Source of the DNA: Diphasiastrum complanatum | Lineage: Eukaryota > Streptophyta > Lycopodiopsida > Lycopodiales > Lycopodiaceae | Assembly (NCBI GenBank): GCA_029204225.1 | Contig: CM055096.1 | Coordinates: 44,063,967 to 44,127,966 of the forward strand | Length of the DNA stretch: 64,000 nucleotides | Reading direction: 5' to 3' | Notes under the pieces: generated by a model | The model's input: only the letters and a program-made list of their open reading frames with translations | Database searches by the model: none | What the model was told of the DNA's origin: nothing | In this document: positions 11,400 to 23,688 of the stretch, one piece after another | How the letters are laid out: every line of letters begins with the position of its first letter | How positions within the stretch are numbered: the stretch's first letter is position 1 | Position numbers and translations under genes: made by a program

Positions 11400-12371
11400 A
11401 GGATCTACACAAGATCTAGATCACAAATTTTGAATCATATCTCTTTTCAACCTAGTCAAATGGAAACTAAGCTTTGCTTTGATTACTAAGACAAAAGAAC
11501 TCTATCAAATCACAAAAATCAGATCCAAACACCCCTATTGGACTCAAAAAACACCAATGACTCTTTCTTTTGGGAGTTGAAATGGATTTGAAAAGATTTG
11601 ACACCTAGATTTTCCTTTTCTCTTGACTAGTTCACTCAACTTCTGATATTCTTGAACAAAGGATGGGTTTTGTTTCAAATACTTGAAAATCAAACTTAAT
11701 CACTTCTTTTGGAATCAATCTTGACCCAAATAATCTCACTCTTGAGATTTGGATTGAATTTGACAACAAATTAAACCACTATTTTTCACAAAAAAAAAAT
11801 GATCTACACTAGATCACATAAACTTGACATGTATACTTTATTCAAACACACAAAGATAAGATCCAATCACCCCTTTTGTAATCCCTCTTGACCCAAAGAA
11901 TCTCACTCTTGAGATTTGGAATGGACATGAAATGGTTTGATAACAATCTATGTCAATAATTTTTCACCAAGCTTAAAATTTAGACATCTAGAGATTCACA
12001 AAGATCCCAACCATGTATGAACACTCAAATATGGAATCCTCCTTGTTCTATACTCACAATGGGATCACAACTTGACACCCTCACCCTATCACAAAGAAAA
12101 TTGAATTAGAACTTATTTGAGCTTCATACATACAATGTCAAATTTTGCTCAAAAATTGAGTTCATTCACCCCTATTGGACTCCACCAAGTACCAATGACT
12201 CTACCTCTTTAGAGTTGGAATGAAATTCAAATTTTCAGAAATGTGATACTTCTCTCTCACTAAGATATGTGCTTACAAGGAGCTAATGCCACTTAGCAAG
12301 ATTTGATCACAATGAAGAAGACAATTTTTCCACCAAAGTCAAGAAATGAGTTACTAGATCTTGCTCTCTAC
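11400..12371 (-). repeat. degenerate internal repeats in the leader of the non-autonomous element
   Basis: Recurring blocks include CACCCCTATTGGACTC (about 11530 and 12170) with ACCAATGACTCT following each. CTTGACCCAAA.AATCTCAC with TCTTGAGATTTGGA follows at about 11722 and 11888. No coding sequence. This is probably the untranslated leader on the minus strand. Confidence 0.55.
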
Positions 12372-12863
12372 AATCTCTTTAAGCCACTTCCAGCATGTGT
12401 GAGACAGGTCATAGTGCCTATCCATATCCACTCTGGCTAGAATTCCATTAATTTGCCACATCATCATTGGTGGCTAGTGTTGACCTTCTAGATTCCTACA
12501 AATTAGGAGATAGGTCCTACAATCTAAGAGATTTGACTTTTGACTTGTATGAAAACTATATACAATGGATCTGAACTTTCTATATGATATTTCACATGTG
12601 GGAGACCACTCCTACCCATGTGATATAGCATTTTCTACCACTAGAATGGTGCCAAGTGGCATAATACTACTCAAGTAGTTTTTGACCAATTTAGCCACTA
12701 GTTTCCAGATTAAATGATACGTACAACCTATATGATCTATCTAAATGACATAGGCATAGATTTCACACGTGGGAACATGCTCCACACATGTCTAATGATG
12801 ATAGGTACAAGTCATTATGGTATTTACAAGATTTAACCAAGTTAGCTTTTGCCGATTTTAACA
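12372..12863 (-). repeat. 5' LTR (truncated) of the non-autonomous element
   Basis: Right-hand part of the LTR, homologous to about 9031-9431. It carries an extra ~95-bp block after GATTCCTA. The part corresponding to 8651-9020 is missing. Confidence 0.7.
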
Positions 12864-12944
12864 CATATTACGAAACTTTTCACTATTTTGATAACCAAAC
12901 AAGTTACAATTTTATGTTACGGTTTCCATGAGTCCATTTGATAT

Positions 12945-13593
12945 TACATAGAACTCAACTTGGAGTACTATCTAAATCTATGCTAAAACTAGTTGAAGAG
13001 AGAGTGTGAGAAATTGTCAACTAGTTTGAGATTTATCGTGTTAAGTTTATTTGGCAATTTTGGCCAATATGCATTTTAAACTTAGAGATAGATTTCACAA
13101 AATTAATAAGGCCTCAGAATAGTTGATTTACTATTTTTGACAACTTGCATGTTGATAAGGTCGCATGTAGACCTACTCTAATTGGTTGTTATAGATGCAT
13201 TGAATCTAGTCATGATAGATCTAGGGTTTGGAAGGGATCTAGAACTTTTCATAAGTTGATAAGCTTGAGAAAGAGCATCCAAATAGGGCAAAGGGCTGTT
13301 ATAAATAGTGTACAAGCATGGGAGCATTTCATCTCTCTCATTCTTCTCTCATTCATTTTTATGGAAGATATTGTGATTGATCCACACGTGTGATTACTAT
13401 TGTTTTACGGATGTTGTACGGACTGGAACAGTAAATTAACTTACCTAAGTGATTTTTTCAAGTTCTTATTGAGTTTACATCTTATCTTCTATGTGTAGTA
13501 GGTGCAAGATTTCTACATTGTTAATGGTGCTAGATGTGCTTGCCATTATAGATCAAAGGGCATAATTAGATCTTTGTGATCTGATTTTCTTCA
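12945..13593 (+). mobile_element. 3' end of a copia element: RNase H tail plus LTR
   Basis: Bases 12945-13004 encode the end of copia pol (..LGVLSKSMLKLVEE..), matching the copia at 18.2-23.7 kb. The LTR 13005-13593 begins TGTGAGAAATTG and ends ..TTCTTCA. It contains a candidate TATA (TATAAATAG at 13300-13308). The element body is absent. Confidence 0.75.
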
Positions 13594-13594
13594 C

Positions 13595-14670
13595 TCATTT
13601 GAGCTTTTCGAAATGTTGGTTCAATTTTTTGTTCCACTCAATAGACGACAAACTAGGTTGACCTTTCTTCTTTTTCTTATTAAATCTGCCTTTAGTCAGA
13701 TTATTAAGAGGGGCTGCGACCTTCTCACAATCTTCAATAAACTTATGAAAGAAAAGTATAAAATCGAGAAAAGATTTAACTTCTCTAACCGTCTTTGGTA
13801 TCAGCCACTCAAGCATTGTCTTGACCTTATCTCATCTCAACCCATCAAGGGTGATCTTATGAACAAGGTATACTATCTCATGCTTGTGCATTCATCAACC
13901 CAAAAGGAAGCACTAGAAATTCATAATGACCAAATCTTGTCCGAACACCAATATTTTGCAGATCATTCAGATGTATTCTAATTTGATGATACCCAGCTCT
14001 GAGATCTGTTTTTGTGAAGTATCTAGCTCCACCTAATCGATCTACTAGATCATCCATTTGGGGCAGTGAATATTTATTCTTAATAGTTATCTTATTCAAC
14101 CCCTTGTAATCCACACACATTCAGAATCCTCCATCTTTCTTCACTTTTAGAAAGATAGGAGCACCCCAAGATGACTTACTAGGTTGTATATGACCCATCT
14201 TAAGAAATTTTCAATTTGATTTCTATCTCTTCCTTCTGAAAAAACTGGTACGGTTGTCTAGAGATAAGGTGACTACTTAAAATCAACTCAATCATGTGGT
14301 CGGCCGACCTAGACGGTGGTATACCATAAGCTAATTTAGCTAGAAAAACATCTTTAAATTCATCTATGATCTTATTCTTGTCTATTTGCTCTTTACCTAA
14401 GACCATTGAGTTAAGAATTTTAGACGATTCATAGTTACTTAGATGCATTTAGAAAAATACAAAATGGGTTGGCAAACAAATAATAAGCTTCATATTGTGA
14501 ATAAAAATCTCCATTGTATTAGCCACTGAAATCATCCTAGATGGATGTACATATCTGTCTCCAAATGTAACTACTTTATCCCCTCTTGAAATGAGAGCAC
14601 ATGATATCATGAGATTTATTAAATAACCATTCATACCCTAGAATAATGTCTATACGTGAATCAATCATTT
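13595..14670 (-). pseudogene. Ty3/gypsy protease-end and reverse-transcriptase fragment
   Basis: Read on the minus strand. A DIILGYEWL motif (typical of the end of gypsy protease) lies near 14630-14650. A connecting stretch with DEFKDVF follows (14200-14448). Then comes the RT core with [25 protein letters not shown] and [13 protein letters not shown] (13878-14120), and a further RT part with KTVREVKSFLDF (13595-13816). Several frameshifts and stops separate the pieces. The catalytic YxDD segment is lost in the gap between the last two pieces. It abuts a copia LTR at 13593. Confidence 0.85.
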
Positions 14671-16520
14671 TGAATTCTTTCAAAAGTAAAGCTTTTGTCT
14701 CATGCATAGCTGATTGTCGATTTTTATTCTCTGATGTGTATCACAACTTGATGATGATTGTAATGGAATACATATGGATCAACTTCGTGAAATGGCATTT
14801 GATTTCTTGCCTACACACATCAAATAATCAAATAATAAATAAGATAGAATGATAAGCATTGCAAAAAAGTGTAAAAGAGCAATCATTCAAAAACAAATAT
14901 CAACATCTTCTAGATTTGATGCTTGACTCTCATCATCCAAACTTCCACAAATGATTTTTAACAAATGTGTCTTTCACGCATCTCTTATCCATTACATTTA
15001 ACACATGTGTACCATATTTTGTCTTCAAAATAGTTTCTATCAAATTTTTAGATGATATTTGCATATTTATTGTATTCAAGTTTTTTTTTTTTTATATGAC
15101 ATTGTTAAACCCTAAGTTGTATGTGATGGATGGCAAACTATGGATGGACGGCTCCCCACTAGAGAAGTACAACTTTGCATATAGAGATTCATATGTTGAG
15201 ATGTTCATGTAGTGCAGAGGTCGAGGTGACATTGTAGATGATTTTGATAATGAGTAGGTTAGGTTTAGATCAGCTACTATACAATTTTAAAAAGACTGCA
15301 AAAGTAGCAATCTTGTAAAACATTTATCAGTATGATATGGATTCCGACATGACTAATATATTGTATGTTTAAAAGTCTCTTGTGCTTCTCTATTTGAAAT
15401 GCAATTGTAATTTTTAATTGTAACGCGTATGTGTAATGTAGTTTGACATATATGAAAATGTGTTTAGGAAAGCCGACACAGTATAGCAATGAAATCGGCA
15501 TATTTTCTCAAAAACTAGCATCATGAAAAATTTGAAAATTTTGATATGCATATAAAGCCTTTTATGAGTAGCAATCCTTAAAAAACTGGACTTCAAAAAA
15601 TAGAGGGCTTTTTGAGGATAACCCAAAAAAGTTTTCTTGAACATTACCTTGGGGTGGCAAGTGGGTACTTACATCTCCTATGTATATGACATAGGTACAT
15701 GATACATTGCCTATCTCATGAATACACTCATCTCAACAATCTCATGAATTAAATAACTTTCTCCACCTAAATGATTGGCCAACAGCTCTATTCAATAATC
15801 AGTTTGAACTTTGTAGCTACTACTCTGAACTTCGAACACAACACATAAATTATTGATCTTAAAATATAGAGCATAACTAGTAGTAGCAAATAGAAATAGT
15901 TTTCCTTGAGCGAACGCACCTTATGTTGAGCCGACTGCCGTGCGACTTCTGAATTCTGATCGATCACATTTCTATCACGTCATATCATATCATATCATGT
16001 CACTCATTCCCCAAGCTCAGCTACTACTAGCACACAGATGACAGTACAAGGCTCAAGCGCTGAAGCCTGATGCTGATCTAAGTGCGAGTGGGATACAACT
16101 GTAATGGCAATGGAAAGGGGAAGTACGCGGTGAGTGAATGATGATGAGAGCAGAAGCCTGAAGGATGCGTCAATCAGATTTTGATGGGGCGGCCGATTAT
16201 TCTATCCCCTAAGGACCATTTTTCCTGACAACGTTGAAAACTATACTACTATTCTGGGCTGCTGCAGTGGTGCCAGCACTGCCAGGCAATGTCGTTCATT
16301 CGCTGTCAATCAAAGCTTTCTTGGGCACTCTCTTCCCAGGAAGAGTACCATTTGCGAAGACTGAGTGTACTGGGAGCAACAGGTAAGCAAGTATCGGAGT
16401 TAGATACGAAGATGTTGTGCGTGCACTGTAAAAGAGAAGAAGAAAAGCTTGGAAATGCGCAGGCTGCAGCGAGTAGTATTATGTAGTAATCGCAGGCATC
16501 GCTCTCAGTCACATTGTCCA
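14671..16520. other. intergenic, nothing recognised
   Basis: AT-rich to about 15900, with a T-run near 15080. Base composition rises after 15900. Short frames on both strands show no family features. Confidence 0.35.
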
Positions 16521-16527
16521 ATGTCTA

Positions 16528-16705
16528 AGCTATAAAGGCCCTCCCTCAGTCCCGACTCCCTCCCTCCCTCCCTCCTCATCTTGGGCAAAGGCCTCCACAG
16601 GGCGGTTTCCAAGGCAAGGAGGCAGCAGCAGGAGGGAGGGACTCGGGAGCAAGTAAATAGAAACAAGGACCATGGTGAAAGTAAGAACGGAAACTCCTGC
16701 AACTC
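16528..16705 (+). promoter_or_regulatory. possible promoter and short leader, orphan
   Basis: CTATAAAGGCCC (16529-16540) looks like a plant TATA box and is followed by a pyrimidine-rich initiator stretch (CTCCCTCC repeats, 16555-16575). An ATG in good context (ACCATGGTG) at 16672 is followed at once by AAAGTAAGA, which could be a splice donor. No downstream exon was recognised, so this may be a truncated or non-coding unit. Confidence 0.25.
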
Positions 16706-17078
16706 CCACTTCTGGTTGGCTCCACGGTGATCACAACCACTTGGTTTTAAAAAAAAATTAATTCTTTATTTCCCAATACTTGCCCAAGCTTTTGTGATTG
16801 ACATGTGTTCTTTTGTCCCATAAGATTTTTACACTGCTTACAACTTTCACAAATATATTGAAACTAAACTAATACCCTTAAAATGTATGTGCTCGTGTGT
16901 GGATTTTGGAGGCCCCCAAAAGGTTTTGGGGCTTGCCTTGGGCGTCTCTCCTACATGCGTGCATACTTGAATGCGTGTGCGGATTTGGAGGCATGCGCGA
17001 CCTGGGCGTCGCTCACGTGTGCATGATTGCGTGCCGGTATGCCAGCGTGCTAAAATCAAAAAATTCAAAAAAATCGAG
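16706..17078. other. GC-richer intergenic sequence
   Basis: No gene is seen. A local inverted run GGAGGCCCCC..GGGGC occurs near 16908-16933. Confidence 0.3.
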
Positions 17079-17115
17079 GCCCACCAAAAATTTGTAATAC
17101 AAATTTTCGGTGGGC
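17079..17115. repeat. 37-bp near-perfect palindrome
   Basis: GCCCACC AAAAATTT GTA, one A, then its inverse ending GGTGGGC; one mismatch in 18 pairs. It could be the core of a MITE or a cruciform-prone site. No target duplication was identified. Confidence 0.75.
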
Positions 17116-18188
17116 ATATTTGCTGCCCACTGCCACATGGCATGATGACAGCACGTTGGGGACAAAGGGCAGGGCAATGCCTTTAAGGCTCAACGAAGGG
17201 GAACAAGACTTATGCTATGTAGTTGCAAAGGGGCTTGATTTTTCATTTCTCCACTAACTTCAATTCAAAAAGTGATGGAGGGTGATGGAGACTTTGTAGT
17301 ATACCTACATCACATAGAAGTAGGATTCCAAGGCTCTTGAGGACAAAATTAATCGTCCATCTGCTTAAATTGAAATTTTTGTTGTGGTAACAACCCGGGG
17401 ATACAAGATCACCTCTAAAAATTGCAACCTATCTAGGGCTTTGGCTCTCTCAATTACCACATTCTAGACAAAACTATATTGTCTTTCTATCGAATTGTTG
17501 CTACCACTCTTGCCATTGAAAGTGATCCAAAAATACCATTGTAATTCACCTATGTGATGAAGCAAATACTGAAGACAAGGGTATTCAACACATTGACAAA
17601 AGTATAGTGGACAAAATTCTAAAGGACAACCCTAGAAGTAATTTTCCTAGAAAACTACTCAAGTACTGTAGCATGGTCCAAAAACTAAACGAGTTGTCTG
17701 CTCAATGTAATGAAATCATTGTGTTTGAATTGCCTACACTTCTTGTGAGTGGCAACTTCCCAACGACAGTGATGGCAACTTCCCTCCAGAGAGTTAAAAG
17801 TTGATAGCATGGAGGAATCATCTCATTTACATTATGTGTGATTCTTCATGGCATATTGAGGGGCAATCTCACTTTACACCTACAAATGTACTCGCATATC
17901 ATTTAGGAGTACTCAAAATTAATGGTTAAATTTGAACAGGATGAGCATACCCGATTTATACCAATGAGTATGGAAGTAGATATTTGGAGGATTTGCCAAT
18001 GGACAAAGAACAAATGATATAATATAATGTATTCACAATGAAAGATATAAGTACGTGTAAAGAGGTTGCATAATAGAATTTATAATCCATACATAACATA
18101 GCCATCATAATGTTATCGTCACTTGAATGCAACCATTGAATATAGCTCAATTAGTCTAAATTTCATTTGAATAAACACTTTTTGAAAG
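17116..18188. other. intergenic, nothing recognised
   Basis: No gene-family signature is seen on either strand. Confidence 0.3.
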
Positions 18189-18694
18189 TGTGGGAAAGTT
18201 AGAATGCGAGTTTGAGTAGATTCAATTTGAATAGTTGGGTACATTGAATCTAGACCCAAAATTAGTAGGGTTAGCATTTTGGTGGGAAAGCCAAGTGGCC
18301 AAATAGGGTTTGGACCTATTATAAAAGGATGTAACTCGTGGAGAGAGTGATCTTCTCTCTTCTCTATCTCATTTCATGATTATACATGGTTCTCTTGGGT
18401 TCTACTATCCATTGGTGCACTATCTTGGTGATTGCTTGCAATTCTATGTGTAGAATGATCTATATTTGCTATTTTTGGGTCCACATGTGTGAAATACAGT
18501 AGCTTGCTAGTTTTGTATGGACAAAAATAGTACATAATCATTTCATTCAAGTTTGATCAAGTTCTATTAGTGTTTGCATCTCAAATTGTGTGTAGATGCT
18601 CATTTTCTACATTGGTGAGATTTGTAGTGTATTTCTCTTTCTAACCAAAGATCATTCAAGTAGATTGGATCTTAAGGATCTGAAATCTTTCACA
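18189..18694 (+). repeat. 5' LTR of copia element (about 506 bp)
   Basis: Begins TGTGGGAAAG and ends CTTTCACA. TATAAAAGG near 18319-18327 is a likely TATA box for the element. The matching end words (GATGCTCATTTTCTACATTGG.) recur in the 3' LTR at about 23626. Confidence 0.75.
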
Positions 18695-19295
18695 TGGTAT
18701 CAGAGCTCTCTGTTTCAGGTTATAAAGGAGGAAATCAGATCTATCAATGATTTGGTGAAGATATCAAGTCAAGAGCATGATAGAGAGGATTCTACACCAA
18801 AATCGAATTTTTTGCTTTTGTAGATTGGATCTTTTGTAGATCAAAACACTAAATAGGTCAATATACTTGTTCAATTTCAATTTTTGAATTCACATACTGG
18901 ATTTGGCCAGTTTTTTGATCATTGGTTCAGCCTAAGTGGTGGCTTATAGATTGCATATCAAATTTTCAGCATTTGCATGTAGATTTGGAATATTCAATTT
19001 TTTGTGATTTTGTCAAAACCCTAATTTTGATTGGATATCTAGATAGTGAGGTTGCTGGACTTCATTTGAGTGTGTTTCAATCGTAGGAAGTGGCAAAAGT
19101 CATTAGATTGAGGATAGATCATAGGTTGATCAAGATTCCATGATTCTATGTGTTGATTTGCTTGGATAAGTGCTAGAAGAGAATATGTGAGATAGTTTCA
19201 AATCTTGGTGATTTCTTTTGAAAGCATTTGATGTTGTTCAAAGGAGTGATTTGTGCATTAAAACAGGTTGAAAGAGAAGATCAGGTCATTGCTAC

Positions 19296-21872
19296 ATGGC
19301 AACCTCAATTGGAGTCATGTTGGAAGCCAATGATAGGCTTACCCCAAGTAACTATTCATTGTGGAAAGTGAGGATGGAGTCACTTCTTGAGATGAATGAT
19401 GTTTTGGATATTGTTGTAGGTTTGGTGGAGAGACCAGAAACACAACAAGATCAATTGAGATATGACAAGAGGGCCAAGAAGGCTCTACACATGATAAAGA
19501 TGAATGTTACCAATGAACTTCTCAAGGAAGTTGGTAAGTGCACATCATATTTGGAGGCTTGGAATTCATTGAAGAAGCTTTATGAATCCAAGTCTACTTC
19601 TAGAGTGTTGACTCTAAGAAGGCAAATCTTCTCTTGTTTGCAAAAGAATGAAGAAATTCCAAGTACTTTTGTTTTGAGAATGAAAGCATTGAATGATGAG
19701 TTAGCTTGCATAGATGAAAGCATTAAGGAAGGAGAGCTTATTCAAGTGATTCTTAATGGCTTGTTGGATGCTCATGCTAACATTGTTCAAAGTATTGCTA
19801 TTCAAAAGGCTTTGCCAAGTTTGATGGATCTTCAAGAGATCTTGATCAATGAGGAATATAGGCTTCAAGCAAGAGGTGGATCTACATCGACACTTCAAGA
19901 AGATGCTATGTTCACAAACGGAAAATTCAAGGGCAAATCCAAAAGTAAGTGGTCTAAAGGGCAAGATCAAGTGGATGCTTCTTCAAGTGGCAAAAAGAAG
20001 GATAGATCAAAGCTCAAGTGCTTCTATTGTGGCATCAAAGGACACTTTGCAAGTGAGTGCTACAAGAAGAAGAGAGATCAAGGAGACAGGCAAGGTAATC
20101 TTACTCTTGATGAGGATGGTTTGGATGTTCAAGATGCAAATGATGATGCTTTTGTGATGTCTTCATGTATGCTTGCTAATGATGGAGATCTAGATCCTTG
20201 GTGGATTGATAGTGGAGCAAGTTCACACATGACCTTTCACAAAGAGTACTTCACTTCTTTGTTGGCATATGGAGATGACAAGAGGGTGATCTACATGACC
20301 AATGATGGTGAGTGTGCAATCAAAGGGATCGGCACAATTCCTATTTCTCTCTCTACAAATAGGAATGTTCATTTGGAGGATGTCTTGTCTATTCCATCTA
20401 TTATCAAGAATTTGCTTAGTGTGAGTCAAATGCTAAGTAAGGGCCTCAAGGTGGAGTTTGATGGAGATGCTTGTTTGATCAAAAGGAAGGATGTCTTGAT
20501 TGGAAAAGATAAAAGGCAAGGGAAATTGTTCAAACTTGATGCTTGTGTTATTGCTAACCAAGTTGGATGTGCTGCAAGGGAGCAAATTTCTATTCAAGAG
20601 GTTTGGCACAAAAGGATGGGACACCTCAACTTCAAGTCATTGGAGGTAATGGCAAGGAAGAAGGTTGTAATTGGTCTTCCAAGTTCCTTAAGTAATGACA
20701 AGCATGTTTGTGAGTCTTGTGCTTTGTCTAAGTCACATAGACTACCTTATACTAGATTTATTTCTAGACCTACAAAGCCTTTTCAACTTGTACATTCGGA
20801 TATTCATGGATTTACTACAATTAGCAATAGTGGAGCTAAGATGTATGTAACATTCATTGATGATTTTAGTATATTTTGTTGGATCCATCTACTAAAGAGC
20901 AAGGATGAAGTGTATGATGTCTTTGTCAAGTTCAAGGCCTTTTGTGATGAGCATGGGATCAAGAGGGAGTATACAACATCAAGGACCCCACAACAAAATG
21001 GAGTGGCTGAAAGGAAGAATAGGACTTACTGTGAAAGTGCTAAAGCTATGAGGTTAAGTGCTAATCTTGACAAACCATTTTGGGATCAAGCTTTGTTGTG
21101 TGCCAATTTCTTGTGCAATAGGTGGCCGAGTGCTATTTTGGATGGAAGGACACCTTTTGAGATGCTATTCAAGAGGAGGCCAAGTGTCAACTTTCTAAGA
21201 ACCTTTGGATGCACATGCTATGTCAACATTACTCTTGACGATAGGACCAAGGAGGATCCATCTTCAAGAAGAGGTATTTTTGTTGGATATAGTGAGGTGA
21301 GTAAAGCCTACAAGGTTTACATTCCTTCTACTAACAAAGTGATTGTTGGTAGAGATGTTATTTATGATGAGGGGAACATTCCAAAGGTGTCTTCAAGCAT
21401 GATTGATGGTAAAGTGGATGGATCTAACATTCTTGATGTTGATGAGAAGGATCTTACTTTGGATGGTGGTGATGATGGACCTTCATCAAGTCAAAAGCCA
21501 AGGAGAACATCAAGAGAAAGACAAGTACCTTCAAGGATCACATATGATCAAAAGGATAAGCAAGTAGTTTCTGGAAATTATGTTGCTTTCCTAACCTCTT
21601 TGGACGAGCCTACAAATGTGGATCAAGCAAGGAAAGAAGAGGAGTGTATCCAAGCAATGGATCTCGAGTATCAAGCTCTTATGAAGAATGGAACATGGAG
21701 ATTGGTGGAGTTGCCTAAGGACAAGAAAGCTATTGGATGCAAATGGATCTTCAAGGTGAAGACAAACCAAGATGGATCTATCAACAAGTACAAGGCAAGG
21801 TTAGTGGGAAAAGGATATGCTCAACAACAAGGAATTGACTATGATGAGACCTTTGCACCCATGGCAAAGATG
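19296..21872 (+). CDS. copia gag-protease-integrase-RT polyprotein, 5' part
   Basis: ATG at 19296. Domains in order: UBN2-type gag (about 15-190); zinc knuckle CFYCGIKGHFASEC (242-255); aspartic protease WWIDSGASSHM (302-312); pre-integrase zinc module with VWHKRMGHL..CESCALSK; integrase core with first Asp in HSDIHG and Glu in NGVAERKNR. The segment that normally holds the second catalytic Asp (R/K-SD-x-GGEF type) is missing: FVKFKA runs straight into FCDEHGIKREY. An integrase C-terminal region and the start of RT (KWIFKVK..DETFAPMAKM) follow. The frame is cut at the MITE at 21873. Without the second Asp, integration in cis should fail. Confidence 0.93.
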
Positions 21873-22238
21873 CATTAGAGGAGTTCTAAATCCAAAAAAG
21901 ACCCTTTGTAAAGATTCTTTTTATATTTTTTCTTACACATGGACCAATCAAAACACTCAAATTTGAAATCTACGTAACGTAACTTTTTGAGTCCACATTT
22001 TGAATCCACACTAAAAATGGCATAACTTTTTAGTGGTAAGTTCGAATTTAGTGGAGTTTGGTGCATTGGAAAGTGCTTGACAAGGGTTTTCCAATGATGT
22101 GTTACATGAATACTTTTGGGCTACGATTAAAAAGCTATGGCAAATCAAAAGTATTAGTGTTATAATATTTTAATAATATAAACTACATCTTGCACGAATT
22201 CTTAAAGGGTCTTTTTGGAGCTCAAAACTCCTCTAATG
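21873..22238. mobile_element. MITE copy 1 (366 bp) inserted in copia RT
   Basis: Terminal inverted repeats CATTAGAGGAGTT..CCAAAAA.GACCC / inverse. The interior matches the MITE at 24953-25316 in opposite orientation (for example GGACCAATCAAAACACTC). Removal would leave the copia RT frame continuous (..AKM / VSIRV..). The target duplication is ambiguous here; ATG can be read on both sides if the right ATG is counted outside the element. Confidence 0.85.
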
Positions 22239-23531
22239 GTAAGCATTCGAGTCATCATTTCACTCGCTACACTTTATAGATGGGATCTATGGCAAATGGA
22301 CATTTCAAATGCATTCTTGAATGGTGATCTTGAGGAGGAAGTGTACATGGAGCAACCTGAGAGCTACATTTCATCAACAAAGCCAAATCATGTGTGTCTT
22401 CTACAAAAGAGTTTGTATGGCCTTAAGCAAGCACCAAGGATTTGGTATGCTAAGCTTAACACTTGTTTACTCTCTCAAGGATTTGTTATGAGTGAGTATG
22501 ATCATTCACTTTATTATAGGTTTGCTGGAAATGATGTTACCATCTTGCTAATCTATGTGGATGATATCATCTTGAGTGGTGGAGACAATCAAGATGTGGA
22601 GGATATCAAGAATGCTCTTAAGGAGGAGTTTGAGGTGCATGATCTTGGTAATTTGCATTACATTTTAGGAATAGAAGTCATTATATCTTCTCAATCTACT
22701 TTCATTTGTCAAGAGAAGTATGCTAATTCTATTCTAGAAAGATTTAATATGGTAGATGCAAAAGCTATTGATACACCTATGGAATCTCATGTAAAGCTAA
22801 CTATAAGAGGTAATGAAAGATCCTTCAAGGAAATTACTCTCTATAGGAAGCTAGTTGGTTCACTCATCTATCTAACCATTATGAGACCTAATCTAAGCTA
22901 TTGCGTTGGAAGATTGAGTCAATTCATGCAAGATCCTAGTGAGGAGCATCGGAAGCTAGGAAAGCAAGTTTTGAGGTACATCATTGGAACTCGAGATTTT
23001 GGCATATTGTATGAGGGATCATCACCTAATCTTTTTGAATTTTCAGATTCAGACTGTGCTGGAGATGTAATGGATAGGAAATCCATTAGTGCTTATTGTA
23101 ATTTCATAGGTGATGGAGCTATATCATGGATGTCAAAGAAACAAGCCACTATCTCATTGCCATCTAGTGAGGCCGAGTACAAAGCTCTTACACATTGCAC
23201 AAAGGAGATGGTATGGATCAAGAGGATGATCAAGGATCTTCACTTGCTGGATTTTTCAGAGAGCCCAATCATCTTTTGTGACAATCAATCAGCCCAAAGA
23301 ATGGCATCCAATCCTATCTTTCATGCTAGGAGCAAGCATATTGAGATACAATATCATTTTGTGAGGGAGCGAGTCATTGCAAAGGAGGTGGAGCTTCAAC
23401 ACGTGTCTTCAAGGGAATGTGTAGCTGATATCTTCACCAAAGCATTGGGAAAAGACTTGTTCATGAAGCATAGGACTTCACTTGGAGTATTATCAAAGTC
23501 TATGCTAAAACTAGTTGAAGAGGGAATGTGA
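22239..23531 (+). pseudogene. copia RT and RNase H, 3' part separated by the MITE
   Basis: Continues the RT: MDISNAFLNGDLEEEVYMEQ, SLYGLKQAPRIWY, the catalytic LIYVDDIIL (about residue 115 of the open frame), then RNase H with SDCAGDVMDRKS, SSEAEYKAL and HARSKHIEIQYHFVRE. It ends normally at LVEEGM. It has no start of its own, because the first codons of the open frame lie in MITE sequence. Confidence 0.92.
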
Positions 23532-23688
23532 AAGATTCAACTAGTTTCATCACATTTTGCAATATTTTCATATTTGGCATATTGAGGCCAAAACTTGTTT
23601 TAGACTTAGAGGTTGAGTGTGAAGATGCTGATTTTTCTACATTGGTGAGATTGGTAGTGTATTTCTCTTTCTAACCAAAGATGATTCA
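23527..23688 (+). repeat. 3' LTR remnant of the copia element
   Basis: Starts TGTGAAAGATTC right after the pol purine tract. It jumps from the LTR's 5' part to its 3' part (internal deletion) and is cut off at GATGATTCA, where a minus-strand copia fragment begins. Confidence 0.7.

Larger units (their letters stand above)
8651..12863 (-). mobile_element. non-autonomous LTR retrotransposon with an unknown ORF
   Basis: The element is flanked by the 5-bp direct repeat CATAT (8646-8650 and 12864-12868), which fixes both ends. Its outer ends are TGTGAAAT...TTTTTACA, i.e. TG..CA. On the minus strand the order is: partial 5' LTR (12863-12372), degenerate repeats, gag stub, 440-aa ORF, a purine tract AGTTTTGAGGAG, then the 3' LTR. 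No protease, integrase or RT is present, so movement must have relied on proteins in trans. The 5' LTR has lost its R/U5 side, and no PBS was found. Confidence 0.75.
18189..23688 (+). mobile_element. Ty1/copia retrotransposon, nearly complete, disabled
   Basis: Order: 5' LTR, PBS, gag-pol, 3' LTR remnant. The PBS TGGTATCAGAGC at 18695 follows the LTR end CACA directly, as expected for initiator-Met tRNA priming. The gag-pol frame is split only by a MITE in RT, but the integrase has an internal deletion. The 3' LTR has lost ~390 bp internally and its final ~40 bp, so no target duplication can be read. Confidence 0.9.
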
